Shown here: piece by piece, positions 46,040 through 54,360 of the stretch
Layout of the letters: each line of letters starts with the position of its first letter
Position numbering within the stretch: position 1 is the stretch's first letter
Source: Hydrogenophaga sp.
GTDB lineage: Bacteria; Pseudomonadota; Gammaproteobacteria; Burkholderiales; Burkholderiaceae_C
Length of the DNA stretch: 64,000 nucleotides
NCBI RefSeq assembly: GCF_030373245.1
Contig: NZ_JAUCZF010000003.1
Span: 124,001-188,000, forward strand
Direction: 5' to 3'
Program-made: the position numbers and the translations under genes
The notes under the pieces: model-generated
Seen by the model: only the letters and a program-made list of their open reading frames with translations
Told to the model about the DNA's origin: nothing
Database searches by the model: none

Positions 46040-47070
46040 CGCGGCGACCTCCCCATCAGCCACAGCAAATAGCCGCCGCCCAGCACCGCCGTCAACACAC
46101 CCACGGGCAGCTCCTGCGGTGCCATGAGGCCACGCGCCAACGCGTCGGCCAGCAGCAGCAGCGCGCCCCCCATCAGGCTGGAAAGCAGCACCAACCGCGC
46201 GTGCGTCGTCTTGACCACCGCGCGCACCAGGTGCGGTGCGGCCAGTCCCACAAATGCGATCAGGCCGGTCTGCGCGACCGCCGCGCCAGTGGCCAGCGCC
46301 ATCACCGCCACCAGCGCCAGGCGCAACGGCACCAGCGGCAGGCCCAGGCTGTGTGCGGTGGCCTCGCCCAGCACCAGCGCGTCCAGCACCCGCGCCAGCG
46401 CCCAGGCGACAGTCAGGCACAGCGCCCACACCACCGCCATCGTGGTCACGGCACTCCAGCCAACAAAGGCCGTTGTGCCCAGCACATAGGCCTGCAGACT
46501 TTGCAGGGTCTCAGGAAACGACAGGGTGATGAGCGACGTGAAAGCCCCCAGCACGACACCGACCACGACGCCCGCCAGCAGCAGGCGCAGGGTGTGTTGC
46601 ACGCCGCGCGCCAGCGCCAGCGTGAGCAACACAGCGGCCACCGCGCCGACAAAAGCCGCGCCCGTCAGACCCAGGCTCAGCAGCCAGTCGGCCGCCAGCG
46701 GCGATGCGCCCAGCGCCACCAGCGCCAGCGCCACGCCCAGCGAGGCGCCCGATGCGCTGCCAAGCAGAAACGGATCGGCCAGCGGGTTGCGAAACAGGCC
46801 TTGCGCGACTGCGCCGGCCAGGCCCAGCAGGGCGCCCGCCGTGTAGGCACCCAGGCTGCGCGGCGCTCGAATGTCCCACACGATCTGGCTGGCCACCGGG
46901 TCCGCCAGCATCTGCCAGATGGCTTGCATACCGGTGCTGCCGACCCCTAGGCTCAGTGCACCCAACACCAGCGACAGCAGCACCAGCAACGCGCCCAGCC
47001 CCCAGGCGCGACGAGGCGGTCGTGGCGGCGCCGACGCATCGACATCCAGGGCGCTGGTGAATGTGGGCAT
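46036..47070 (-). CDS. btuC: Vitamin B12 ABC transporter permease (FecCD family)
   Basis: A 344-aa FecCD/BtuC-type permease with about ten hydrophobic helices. Family motifs: RAPRSLGAYTAGALLGLAGAVAQGLFRNPLADPFLLGSASGA and GLAAPHLVRAVV, the latter before the coupling helix contacting the ATPase. ATG 47070 with AGGA upstream; the in-frame TTG three codons earlier is less likely. Lies 10 bp after btuF. Confidence 0.9.
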   Translation of the reverse strand: MPTFTSALDVDASAPPRPPRRAWGLGALLVLLSLVLGALSLGVGSTGMQAIWQMLADPVASQIVWDIRAPRSLGAYTAGALLGLAGAVAQGLFRNPLADPFLLGSASGASLGVALALVALGASPLAADWLLSLGLTGAAFVGAVAAVLLTLALARGVQHTLRLLLAGVVVGVVLGAFTSLITLSFPETLQSLQAYVLGTTAFVGWSAVTTMAVVWALCLTVAWALARVLDALVLGEATAHSLGLPLVPLRLALVAVMALATGAAVAQTGLIAFVGLAAPHLVRAVVKTTHARLVLLSSLMGGALLLLADALARGLMAPQELPVGVLTAVLGGGYLLWLMGRSPR

Positions 47071-47080
47071 GGTCCTCAAC

Positions 47081-47953
47081 TCAGGGCGCCTTGCGCCTCA
47101 GGCAGTCGGCCATCAGGCGAGCGGCTTCGGCCATCCGGGGCCCGGGGCGCACCAGCACGTCGGATTCTGCCGGGCTGAACACACACAGCCGCTGCTCGCG
47201 CAGCGCGCGCATCTTGGCCCAGCCTGGACGCTGCGTGAGCCCCGGCGAAGTCTGGTCACCCACCATGATCAGGTCGGGATCGGCGCGCACCACAAACTCC
47301 GGGTTGACGCGGGGAAACGGTCCCATGGCAGCAGGCAGGATGTTGCGCGCGCCCAGCCTGGTGAGCAGCTCGCCAATGAAAGAGCTTTCGCTGGCGCCGT
47401 AGGGCGCGTTGTTGACTTCGAAATACACCCGAGCGCCGCGGCTGGACGCGGGCAAGGATTGCGCCAGCGTCGACAAGGCCTGGTCCATGGCCTGCCATTG
47501 CAACGCCGTTTGCGCGGCATCCAGCCCCAGCAACTGGCCCACCTGCGTCATCACCCGCTGCAGCCCGGCGAGGTCGGTGGGCTCCAGCACCACCACCTTG
47601 AGGCCCAGCGCCTGCAGCTGTTCGACCCCGCGCGAGGAACGCGCGATCAGCACCGCATCGGGCCGCAGCGCCAGCACCGCTTCCACGCTGGGATCGATGC
47701 CACCGCCCAGCTTGGGCAGGCCTTGCACCGCAAGTGGCCAGTTGGAATACCGATCCACACCCACCAGCCGATCACAGGCGTTCAGCGCACACACCGTTTC
47801 GGTCAGCGAGGGCAGCAGCGAGACGATGCGCTGCGGCGGCATGTCCCAGCGGTGGGTGACGCCGCGGTCGTCGGTGACCTGGGTACCTGCCGCGAGCGAC
47901 CAACCGCTCACCAGCACCAACCAGCAGCCGAGCAAGAACTTCAGGGTGTTCAT
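47081..47953 (-). CDS. btuF: Vitamin B12 ABC transporter periplasmic binding protein
   Basis: A 290-aa cluster A-III type binding protein with a signal peptide (hydrophobic LLGCWLVLVSGWSLA, cleavage near LAAG). Motifs RIVSLLPSLTETVCALNACDRLVGVDRYSNWP and VEAVLALRPDAVLIAR match BtuF. The end contains RPGPRMAEAARLMADCL. ATG overlaps the cobU stop by 4 bp. One of two BtuF-like proteins in the operon; this one carries the export signal. Confidence 0.9.
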   Translation of the reverse strand: MNTLKFLLGCWLVLVSGWSLAAGTQVTDDRGVTHRWDMPPQRIVSLLPSLTETVCALNACDRLVGVDRYSNWPLAVQGLPKLGGGIDPSVEAVLALRPDAVLIARSSRGVEQLQALGLKVVVLEPTDLAGLQRVMTQVGQLLGLDAAQTALQWQAMDQALSTLAQSLPASSRGARVYFEVNNAPYGASESSFIGELLTRLGARNILPAAMGPFPRVNPEFVVRADPDLIMVGDQTSPGLTQRPGWAKMRALREQRLCVFSPAESDVLVRPGPRMAEAARLMADCLRRKAP

Positions 47954-48519
47954 TCGCCACCCTTCACCGTGATTGCACAGCCTGCCACCATGAGGCTCAC
48001 GCGATCACAGCCGGCGGCGATGCGCTGGTTGAGCAGGCCCAGCGCATCCACAAACGCCCGAACATCGCGACCCATGGGAATCACGCCCAGTCCGATCTCA
48101 TTGCTCACCAGCACCACCGGGCCTGGAGCCTGTCGCACCGCATCGCACAGCACATCGACCGTTTGAGTGATCCCGTCAGGCACCAGCGCATCGCCTTGCG
48201 CGGGCATGAGCAGGTGGGTCAGCCAGAGCGTGAGGCAGTCCACCACCAGCAGGGATTGTGGCGCGCTGTGGCGGAGGATCGCCTCGGCCAGGTACCGGGG
48301 CTCTTCCACCGTCTGCAGCGCAGGCGCACGGGTGGCGCGGTCTTGCTGGTGGCGGGCGATGCGCGCGGTCATTTCGGCATCGGCCGGCAATCCCGTGGCG
48401 ATCAGCACCGCACTGCGCTCGCCACCCGCCCGCATCCATCGGTTCGCCAGTTGCTCGGCGCGTGCCGACTTGCCGCTTTTTTGTCCGCCCAGGATGAGCT
48501 CGGTGCGTGGGCTATCCAT
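47950..48519 (-). CDS. cobU: Adenosylcobinamide kinase / guanylyltransferase
   Basis: Bifunctional enzyme (189 aa) that phosphorylates adenosylcobinamide and attaches GMP. P-loop GGQKSGKS at residues 11-18, ATGLPADAEM, VDCLTLWL and VSNEIGLGVIPM are diagnostic. ATG 48519 overlaps the preceding gene stop by 8 bp and its end overlaps btuF by 4 bp. Also called CobP in aerobic-pathway naming. Confidence 0.94.
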   Translation of the reverse strand: MDSPRTELILGGQKSGKSARAEQLANRWMRAGGERSAVLIATGLPADAEMTARIARHQQDRATRAPALQTVEEPRYLAEAILRHSAPQSLLVVDCLTLWLTHLLMPAQGDALVPDGITQTVDVLCDAVRQAPGPVVLVSNEIGLGVIPMGRDVRAFVDALGLLNQRIAAGCDRVSLMVAGCAITVKGGE

Positions 48520-49324
48520 GGCGGACCATCCAGTTTTTCACAATCTCGTGCAGCTGCTCCACCCCATCGGTCAGCGCGGCCGGGCCGGGCTGCAGGATGT
48601 TGGCCGACTTGATTTCAAACAGCTGCTGGTTGACCAACGCCGGCACAGCCTCCCAACTGGGTCGCGCCGCCACCTTTTCGGGCCGGAAGTGTTTGCCGCA
48701 CCAGGAACCGATGACGATGTCGGGCGAGCGGCGCACGATCTCCTGCGGGTCGGCAATGATCCGCTGCTTGCCCATGGGCTCCCGCGCCAGCTCGGGAAAG
48801 CAATCATCGCCGCCCGCGATGCCGATCAGCTCCGACACCCAGCGGATCGCACTGATTGGCGGCTCGTCCCATTCCTCGAAATACACCCTCGGGCGTCGCT
48901 TGCCAGACGCTTGTAGCGCGCGCGCCGCCGCGTCGATCTGCACCAGCCGCTCGCGCATGGTCGCGATCTGCACCAGGCCCTCGTCGGCACAGCCCACCAT
49001 GGCCGCCACCTGGTACAGCATGTCGAAAATTTCGTGCACGCTGCGCTGGTTGAACACGGTCACTTGCACGCCCGCCCGGATCAGCGCCGCCGCGATGTCG
49101 GCCTGCAGGTCAGAGAAGCCGAACACACAGTCGGGCCGCAGCGCCAGGATCTTGTCGATCTTGGCGCTGAGAAACGCGCTGACTTTGGGCTTTTCCTCAC
49201 GTGCCCGACGCGGCCGCACCGTGTAGCCGGAAATGCCGACGATGCGCGCCTCCTGCCCCAGCCGATACAGCCACTCGGTGGTCTCCTCGGTGAGACAGAC
49301 GATGCGTTGTGGGCCGGGCAACAT
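48512..49324 (-). CDS. BtuF-like cobalamin-binding protein without signal peptide
   Basis: A 270-aa protein of the periplasmic-binding fold (PQRIVCLTEETTEWLYRLGQEARIVGISGYTVRP; KIDKILALRPDCVFGFSDLQADIAAALI; VYFEEWDEPPISAIRWVSELI). It resembles proteins annotated as cobalamin-binding or ABC substrate-binding. It starts directly with the fold at ATG 49324, with no hydrophobic leader or lipobox, and no usable upstream in-frame extension before the btuB stop 28 bp away. It may act in the cytoplasm or the start may be misread; a corrinoid-carrier or enzyme-like role is only inference. Confidence 0.75.
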   Translation of the reverse strand: MLPGPQRIVCLTEETTEWLYRLGQEARIVGISGYTVRPRRAREEKPKVSAFLSAKIDKILALRPDCVFGFSDLQADIAAALIRAGVQVTVFNQRSVHEIFDMLYQVAAMVGCADEGLVQIATMRERLVQIDAAARALQASGKRRPRVYFEEWDEPPISAIRWVSELIGIAGGDDCFPELAREPMGKQRIIADPQEIVRRSPDIVIGSWCGKHFRPEKVAARPSWEAVPALVNQQLFEIKSANILQPGPAALTDGVEQLHEIVKNWMVRHG

Positions 49325-49352
49325 GATGGGTTTCTTGATGGTGCTCGAGCAC

Positions 49353-51242
49353 TCAGAACTGGGGACGCCAGTCCAGGCCCAGGTAGAGGCTGCGCGGCTG
49401 CTGGTTGTAGCCGTACACGGTCTGGTAGCTCTTGTCGGTCACGTTGTCGATGCGGGCGCGCAATTTCACGTCTTTCCTCAGCGCATATGAAGCTGCGAGG
49501 TCGAGCACGGTGAAAGACGGCAAGTTGGTTTGGACGGCAGCAAACGTGGCGGGATCGGCGTAGCGATCGCGGCGCGAACCGGTGTGCCGAAGGTCAGCAT
49601 CCAGCGTCACACCCGCAACCGTGTGCGAAGCACCGAGCGACCACAGCGTCTTGGCGCGGCGAGTGAGCGCAAGGCCGGTGATCTCGTTAGTCGGGTCTTG
49701 CAGTGTCAGGCCAGCGCGCAACAGGGTCTCGCCCAGCGAGCCCTTGTATGACATTTCCAGGCCGCGGTTGCTGGTGCGGCCCAGGTTGGCGAAGGTGAAG
49801 GTGGCGTTGTCGAAGTCCAGCTGGTTGGTCACGCGGGTGTCGAACCAGGTGGCACGCAGCAGGTGCGTACCGCGCTCAAACTGCAGCCCCAACTCTTGGC
49901 TGCGCGCTGTCTCGGGTTGGAGATTGGGGTTGCCAAAGCCTGGCGCAAACAGATAGCCCAGGGGTGGCGCGTTGAAAGCGGTGGACGTGCTCGCCAACAG
50001 CTTGAACTGCGAGGTGATCGGCAGGCTGTAACCCAGGTAGCCGGTGGTTTCTGACAGGTCGCCCACGTCGTCAAGCCGCAGGTTGAGTTGAACACGACCG
50101 GGACCCAGCGCGCCCTCGACGCCGGCAAACAGCGCCTTGGCATTGCGCTTGACGTCGTATGGCGCACCGAACGCCGACGTGGTTTGTGTGGCTACCCGCT
50201 GCCATTGACGTTCCACGCCTGCGGTAGCCAGCCAGTTGTCGCCCAGAGCGATGGTGTTGACCCAGGAGAACACCATGGCACTGGTGCGAAAGCCATCGTC
50301 GGATCCAAACGCTCCGTTGTCGCTGGTTCGGCTGCGGTCCGACTGCTCGCTCAGCGAAACGCGGCTGCGCCAGTCGCCCCAGGTGCTGTCCGAAAACAGC
50401 GTGGCATGGCTGATGCGGGTGCTTGAGGTCTGCAAATCGGTAGCGGCGCCGTAGGCGTTGTCGTAATCGGTGTCGCCCACTGATCGGCTCAGCCGCACGC
50501 CCGCCTGGTGGCGTGGCGCGAGCTGGTGCGTGAGCGACAGATTGAGCGAGGTGTTGGCGTAGCCATCGGCGTCAGGATTCGCGCCAGCGAACTGCGCCGG
50601 ATCGACGGAGGAGAAACCATCGGTGCGAAAGCGCGAGGCGCCAGCGCTGATGGCGGTGTCGCCCACCTGGGTCGATACCTGGGCCGCGAGCTTTCGGGTG
50701 GCGCGGGGGCCGACTTCTGCCGACAGCTGGGCAGCAGGTTCGCGAGCACCGCTGCGGGTGAATATCTGGATCACGCCTCCAATGGCACCAGAGCCGTAGA
50801 TCGCCGACACGTTGCCGCGCACGATTTCAACCCGCTCAATGTTGTCGAGCATCAGGTGCTCCAGACTCACCGCGCCCGAGGCATCCTGCTTGTTCAGCGG
50901 CACACCATCGACCAGCACCAGCGTCTGCAGCGAAGGGGCTCCGCGCAGGAACACGCTGGAGACAGTGCCCACGCCACCGTTCTGCGTGCGCTGCAGTCCG
51001 GCCTCGCGCTGCAGCAGCGTGATCAGATCACTGGCCTGCGAGCGTTCGATGTCCTCGCGACTGATCACCGTGGTGTGGTGCATGGCCGCGCTCAGCGGCA
51101 AAGGGTTGCGGGTAGCGGTGACCACCGTCTCGGCCAATGGGGGCGTCGATGCGTCCTGAGCCAGGACGGGCAAGGGCAAGAAGGCCGGAAGAAGGGCCAG
51201 GGTCAGCGCAGCCACTGGGGTGCGCAGGTTGCGGGTTTTCAT
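49353..51242 (-). CDS. btuB: TonB-dependent vitamin B12 outer-membrane receptor
   Basis: A 629-aa receptor. Signal peptide to about residue 28 (VLA/QD), TonB box-like ETVVTATRNPLP, plug domain (LITLLQREAGLQRTQNGGVGTVSSVFLRGAPSLQTLVLVDGVPL, VEIVRGNVSAIYGSGAIGGVI), then a beta-barrel ending in the aromatic C-terminus LDWRPQF needed for outer-membrane insertion. Its placement behind a cobalamin riboswitch and ahead of btu/cob genes makes B12 the likely ligand. Confidence 0.93.
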   Translation of the reverse strand: MKTRNLRTPVAALTLALLPAFLPLPVLAQDASTPPLAETVVTATRNPLPLSAAMHHTTVISREDIERSQASDLITLLQREAGLQRTQNGGVGTVSSVFLRGAPSLQTLVLVDGVPLNKQDASGAVSLEHLMLDNIERVEIVRGNVSAIYGSGAIGGVIQIFTRSGAREPAAQLSAEVGPRATRKLAAQVSTQVGDTAISAGASRFRTDGFSSVDPAQFAGANPDADGYANTSLNLSLTHQLAPRHQAGVRLSRSVGDTDYDNAYGAATDLQTSSTRISHATLFSDSTWGDWRSRVSLSEQSDRSRTSDNGAFGSDDGFRTSAMVFSWVNTIALGDNWLATAGVERQWQRVATQTTSAFGAPYDVKRNAKALFAGVEGALGPGRVQLNLRLDDVGDLSETTGYLGYSLPITSQFKLLASTSTAFNAPPLGYLFAPGFGNPNLQPETARSQELGLQFERGTHLLRATWFDTRVTNQLDFDNATFTFANLGRTSNRGLEMSYKGSLGETLLRAGLTLQDPTNEITGLALTRRAKTLWSLGASHTVAGVTLDADLRHTGSRRDRYADPATFAAVQTNLPSFTVLDLAASYALRKDVKLRARIDNVTDKSYQTVYGYNQQPRSLYLGLDWRPQF

Positions 51243-51332
51243 GAAACAACGAACAGGACAAGGGCCCTCACCGCCTTCCCCGACGGTGCATGGACATCAC
51301 GGTGGAGCTTCCCTGCGGACGCACCACCACCT

Positions 51333-51542
51333 CGTTGGCCGGTATCCGGGCTGGCAGAGCGACCTTCATCACCTTCCCAGACGCTGAGCGTCCAGTGGCT
51401 GATGGATGAAAGCGGAGCGTTCCGAGAATCTCGGTCGGCTCGTCTGCTTACCGTTGCGGGGGCAGCGCAGGTTAGGTCGGTCCAGTGTGAACTTTCCCTC
51501 CTGCTTCCCGTTGAACTGCGGCATGTGAACCACACCGCGAGC
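51333..51542 (-). promoter_or_regulatory. Cobalamin riboswitch controlling the btuB-cob operon
   Basis: On the minus strand, in order: AACGGGAAGCAGG, the highly conserved CTGCCCCCGCAACGGTAAGC, then the B12 box AGCCACTGG (51391-51400), the following hairpin with GGGAAGG, and a 3' segment CCCGGATACCGGCC. These are the signature blocks of the cobalamin riboswitch. Exact ends are approximate. It should reduce btuB and downstream expression when B12 is abundant. Confidence 0.92.
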
Positions 51543-51613
51543 ACCAACGCCGATGATTGTAAGCCCCGGCCCCGGGCTGCAACCCTACAATGACTGACAC
51601 AAACGTTCACAAC

Positions 51614-51844
51614 ATGGCCGACCCCCAGCACCTAGACCAGATCGCCGAGCGCGTCGAGCGCTTGTTGCTGCGACACGAGGAACTGCAGCGCACCAACGCT
51701 TTGCTGCACCAGCAGCTGCAAGGGTTGCAGGCCGAGCGGGACTCCCTCAAATCCCGACTCAATGCGGCTCGCGCTCGAATCGATGCCCTGCTCGACCGCC
51801 TGCCAGCAGGCGTCCAGCCCTCCTCCACGGATGACGCCCGATGA
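51614..51844 (+). CDS. ZapB-like coiled-coil protein (TIGR02449-like)
   Basis: A 76-aa all-helical protein with heptad spacing across most of its length (LDQIAERVERLLLRHEELQRTNALLHQQLQGLQAERDSLKSRL). It is similar in size and style to the small coiled-coil proteins found next to zapA and to ZapB. ATG 51614 is used; an in-frame ATG at 51590 is possible. Overlaps the zapA start by 4 bp, which supports a cell-division role by context. Confidence 0.75.
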   Translation: MADPQHLDQIAERVERLLLRHEELQRTNALLHQQLQGLQAERDSLKSRLNAARARIDALLDRLPAGVQPSSTDDAR

Positions 51845-52218
51845 ACAAACCCGCTGCCAAGCAGATCGAGGTCCAGATCATGGGCCAGAGTTACCTGCTG
51901 GCCTGCCCCGCCGGCGGCGAGTCGGCGCTGATCGACGCGGTCGAGCGGGTGGACACCGCCATGTGCCGCATCCGCGATGCGGGCAAGGTCAAGGCGCGCG
52001 ACCGCATCGCGGTGCTGGCCTCGCTCAACCTCGCGTTCGAGCTGTCGCAAAAGGAGTCTGAGGGTCTTCAGGCTCATGCGTCGGCCAGAGAGGCCTTGAC
52101 TGCAGCCGAGGCACCATCGGTTCAGAGCAACCTGCCGGACCCAGCCGCACAGGCCCGCATTGACGACCTGGTTCGCCGACTCGACGAATCGCTGGGCAGC
52201 GACGGTCAGCTGCTCTGA
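51841..52218 (+). CDS. zapA: Cell division protein ZapA
   Basis: A 125-aa FtsZ-ring stabiliser. The N-terminal beta part (IEVQIMGQSYLLACPAGGESALIDAVERVDTAMCRIRDAGKVKARDRIAVLASLNLAFEL) is the ZapA globular head, and a helical tail follows (AQARIDDLVRRLDESL). ATG overlaps the previous gene stop (ATGA). The order zapA then 6S RNA is common in beta- and gammaproteobacteria. Confidence 0.93.
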   Translation: MNKPAAKQIEVQIMGQSYLLACPAGGESALIDAVERVDTAMCRIRDAGKVKARDRIAVLASLNLAFELSQKESEGLQAHASAREALTAAEAPSVQSNLPDPAAQARIDDLVRRLDESLGSDGQLL

Positions 52219-52225
52219 GGCGCCG

Positions 52226-52248
52226 CCCGTCCGCCGACGGGTCTTTCG
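52226..52248 (+). terminator. Terminator after zapA
   Basis: CCCGTC-CGCC-GACGGG followed by TCTTTC, starting 8 bp after the zapA stop. Separates zapA from 6S RNA. Confidence 0.6.
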
Positions 52249-52282
52249 GCTTAGTGAGCCCGCACACGGCGGTTAGTACGCC

Positions 52283-52288
52283 TACAAT
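52283..52288 (+). promoter_or_regulatory. Candidate -10 box for 6S RNA
   Basis: TACAAT sits about 6-8 bases before the proposed 6S RNA 5' end. A -35 match is weak. Confidence 0.45.
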
Positions 52289-52293
52289 TTCAA

Positions 52294-52470
52294 CCGTCTG
52301 CAGTGCATGCCGGGCTTAATATTTCCTTGAACCAATGCTCATTGAGCACGGGCTTGGTACATTGCCTGACGGGTGTGAGCATCTCGCGTCAGATGAACCC
52401 GAAGTCAGGTTGCCCTCGCCCACCTGAACCCCCGGTTCAGGATGACGGTCCGGTGGCACTTGCAGACACC
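52294..52470 (+). ncRNA. ssrS: 6S RNA
   Basis: A stretch of about 177 nt whose ends pair: GTCTGCA at 52296 with TGCAGAC at 52461, extended by GTGC/GCAC and CCGG/CCGG. A large, weakly paired middle and an apical CTGACG/GCGTCAG hairpin follow. This long stem with a central bubble is the 6S RNA shape that binds the sigma-70 holoenzyme. It has a -10 box in front and lies just downstream of zapA, the usual place. Ends are approximate. Confidence 0.82.
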
Positions 52471-52483
52471 TCATTTCGAACAC

Positions 52484-52505
52484 CCCCCTGCGCCGCTGCG
52501 CGGCT
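52484..52505 (+). repeat. 22-bp repeat, copy 1
   Basis: CCCCCTGCGCCGCTGCGCGGCT is repeated exactly at 52622. It holds a CCGCTGCGCGG self-complementary core, and both copies are followed by a pyrimidine-rich stretch and a second, imperfect hairpin. Confidence 0.75.
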
Positions 52506-52621
52506 TCCCCCCTCTCCTGCGGGAGGGGAGACGCGCCCTGTGGCCCGGCTGAGCCGGTTCCACGGGCGCCCTGGGTCTGCCGTCACCTTCGCCATCACAA
52601 TCCAATCACGCTGCCTTCACA

Positions 52622-52643
52622 CCCCCTGCGCCGCTGCGCGGCT
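52622..52643 (+). repeat. 22-bp repeat, copy 2
   Basis: Exact copy of the element at 52484, 138 bp later, in the gap between 6S RNA and the TauE/SafE gene. Confidence 0.75.
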
Positions 52644-52759
52644 CTCCCTCTCTGCGGTAGGGGAAGCTCCCCTTCTCTTCCTGAACCCTTTCTTCCGTCC
52701 CCGGACTTCCCTGAACCGCCAACAAGGTGGGTTCATGCGCGTCCGGGGCACCCCACTCC

Positions 52760-53575
52760 ATGATGCTCGAACCTCTGTTGATTCTTGAACTCGCCCTGCT
52801 CGGACTGGGTACCGGTTTTCTCGCAGGCCTGCTCGGCATCGGCGGGGGCATGATCATGGTGCCCTTTCTCACCATCATCCTCAGTGGGCGCGGCGTATCG
52901 CCCGACCTGGCGGTCAAGATGGCGATTGCCACCTCGATGGCCACCATCATCTTCACGTCGCTCTCCAGTGTGCGCGCCCACCACAAGCGCGGTGCGGTGC
53001 GCTGGGACATCGTCAAGCTGCTCGCGCCCGGCATCGTGATCGGCGCGGCCATCGCCAGCCTGGGGGTGTTCGCCTTGCTCAAGGGCTCTTGGCTGGCCCT
53101 GGTGTTTGCTGGCTTCGTGGGCTTCTCGGCGACGCAGATGTTGCTCAACAAGAAGCCCAAGCCATCGCGCACCCTGCCCGGCCCGGTGGGCACCTTGAGC
53201 GCTGGCACGGTGATCGGCTTCCTGTCCGGCCTGGTGGGCGCGGGTGGCGGCTTTGTCAGCGTGCCGTTCATGACCTGGTGCAACGTCGCGATCCACACCG
53301 CGGTGGCCACCAGCGCAGCGCTCGGGTTCCCGATCGCCTTGGCCAATGCGCTGGGTTACCTGGTCGCGGGCCAGGGCGTGGCCGAGCTGCCGCCGGGCTC
53401 GATAGGCTACATCTACCTGCCAGCCTTGGCGGTGATTGCCAGCGCCAGCGTGTTGATGGCGCCATTGGGCGTGAAGGCCGCGCACGCTCTGCCCATTCCC
53501 ACGCTCAAGCGCGTCTTCGCCAGCGTGCTGTATCTGCTGGCGGCCTACATGGCCTACAAGGGACTTTCCATCTAG
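52760..53575 (+). CDS. TauE/SafE family permease
   Basis: A 271-aa inner-membrane protein with about eight helices and the two TauE/SafE repeats (GTGFLAGLLGIGGGMIMVPFL in the first half; GFLSGLVGAGGGFVSVPFMT in the second). The family exports sulfite, sulfoacetate or similar organosulfur anions; the substrate here is unknown. ATG 52760 (second of two adjacent ATGs possible). Convergent with the rraA-like gene, 7 bp apart. Confidence 0.88.
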   Translation: MMLEPLLILELALLGLGTGFLAGLLGIGGGMIMVPFLTIILSGRGVSPDLAVKMAIATSMATIIFTSLSSVRAHHKRGAVRWDIVKLLAPGIVIGAAIASLGVFALLKGSWLALVFAGFVGFSATQMLLNKKPKPSRTLPGPVGTLSAGTVIGFLSGLVGAGGGFVSVPFMTWCNVAIHTAVATSAALGFPIALANALGYLVAGQGVAELPPGSIGYIYLPALAVIASASVLMAPLGVKAAHALPIPTLKRVFASVLYLLAAYMAYKGLSI

Positions 53576-53582
53576 GGACGCG

Positions 53583-54080
53583 TCAGCCGAGCAGCGGCGC
53601 AGAAGCGACCACGATACCGTCTTCATCGGCGTAAAGCCAGTCGCCCGGGCGCACCCACACGCCCTGGATCTGCACCGCCACGTCGCGCTGCCCCTCCTGA
53701 CGCTTCTCGGTTGGCAGCGGCACCGGCGCAAGCGCGCGGATGCCGGTCTGGCAGAGCGCCAACTCGGCCAGATCGCGCACGCAACCATCGATCACCACGC
53801 CCGCCCAGCCATTGCGAGACGCAGCCGCTCCCAGGTTGCCGCCCAGCAAGGCGCGGCGCAGCGAAGCGCCGCCATCAACCACCAGCACACGCCCTTCTCC
53901 AGGGCTGTCCACCGCCGCCTTCACCAGCGTGTTGTCTTCAAAACATTTGACGGTGCTCACCGGACCTGAAAACCGATGCACCGCACCAAAATCGCGGAAC
54001 ACCGGAGGCAACACCCGAAAGCCGCCGGTGGTGTCTTGTTTGTGGGCGTCGCAGAGGTCGCAGGTGGCGATGTGGGGCAT
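53583..54080 (-). CDS. rraA: RraA-like protein (RNase E activity regulator / HMG aldolase family)
   Basis: A 165-aa protein of the RraA fold. Motifs: FRDFGAVHRFSGPVSTVKCFEDN, VVDGGASLRRALLGGNLGAAASRNGWAGVVIDGCVRD, and GDWLYADEDGIVV, matching the RraA/4-hydroxy-4-methyl-2-oxoglutarate aldolase family. The GNLG..A...GW.G.VI.G..RD block binds the substrate metal in the aldolases, so the protein may be an aldolase, a ribonuclease inhibitor, or both. ATG 54080; the track start lies upstream without support. Confidence 0.87.
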   Translation of the reverse strand: MPHIATCDLCDAHKQDTTGGFRVLPPVFRDFGAVHRFSGPVSTVKCFEDNTLVKAAVDSPGEGRVLVVDGGASLRRALLGGNLGAAASRNGWAGVVIDGCVRDLAELALCQTGIRALAPVPLPTEKRQEGQRDVAVQIQGVWVRPGDWLYADEDGIVVASAPLLG

Positions 54081-54360
54081 GGAAATGGGTCTCCGAAAAA
54101 AGGCGGAACAGGCGCAAAACGGCTTCAATTTTGACGCAGCCCACGCAGCTTGCTTCTGCCCTCTGACGACGGGCTTTCGCGGCTCGACATGCCGAGTGTT
54201 GTTTTCCCCGCCATAGAAGCGTGTTTCCCCTATGAAATCCAACGAAAAACCCGGCGTGCTCCCTTGGAATGCATTGACAACTCCATTAGCATCCGAATCA
54301 CCGGTGATCGAGCGCGTTCGGTCGCCGGCGTTTGTTCAACTTCTAGAAGGAAATCCAACC

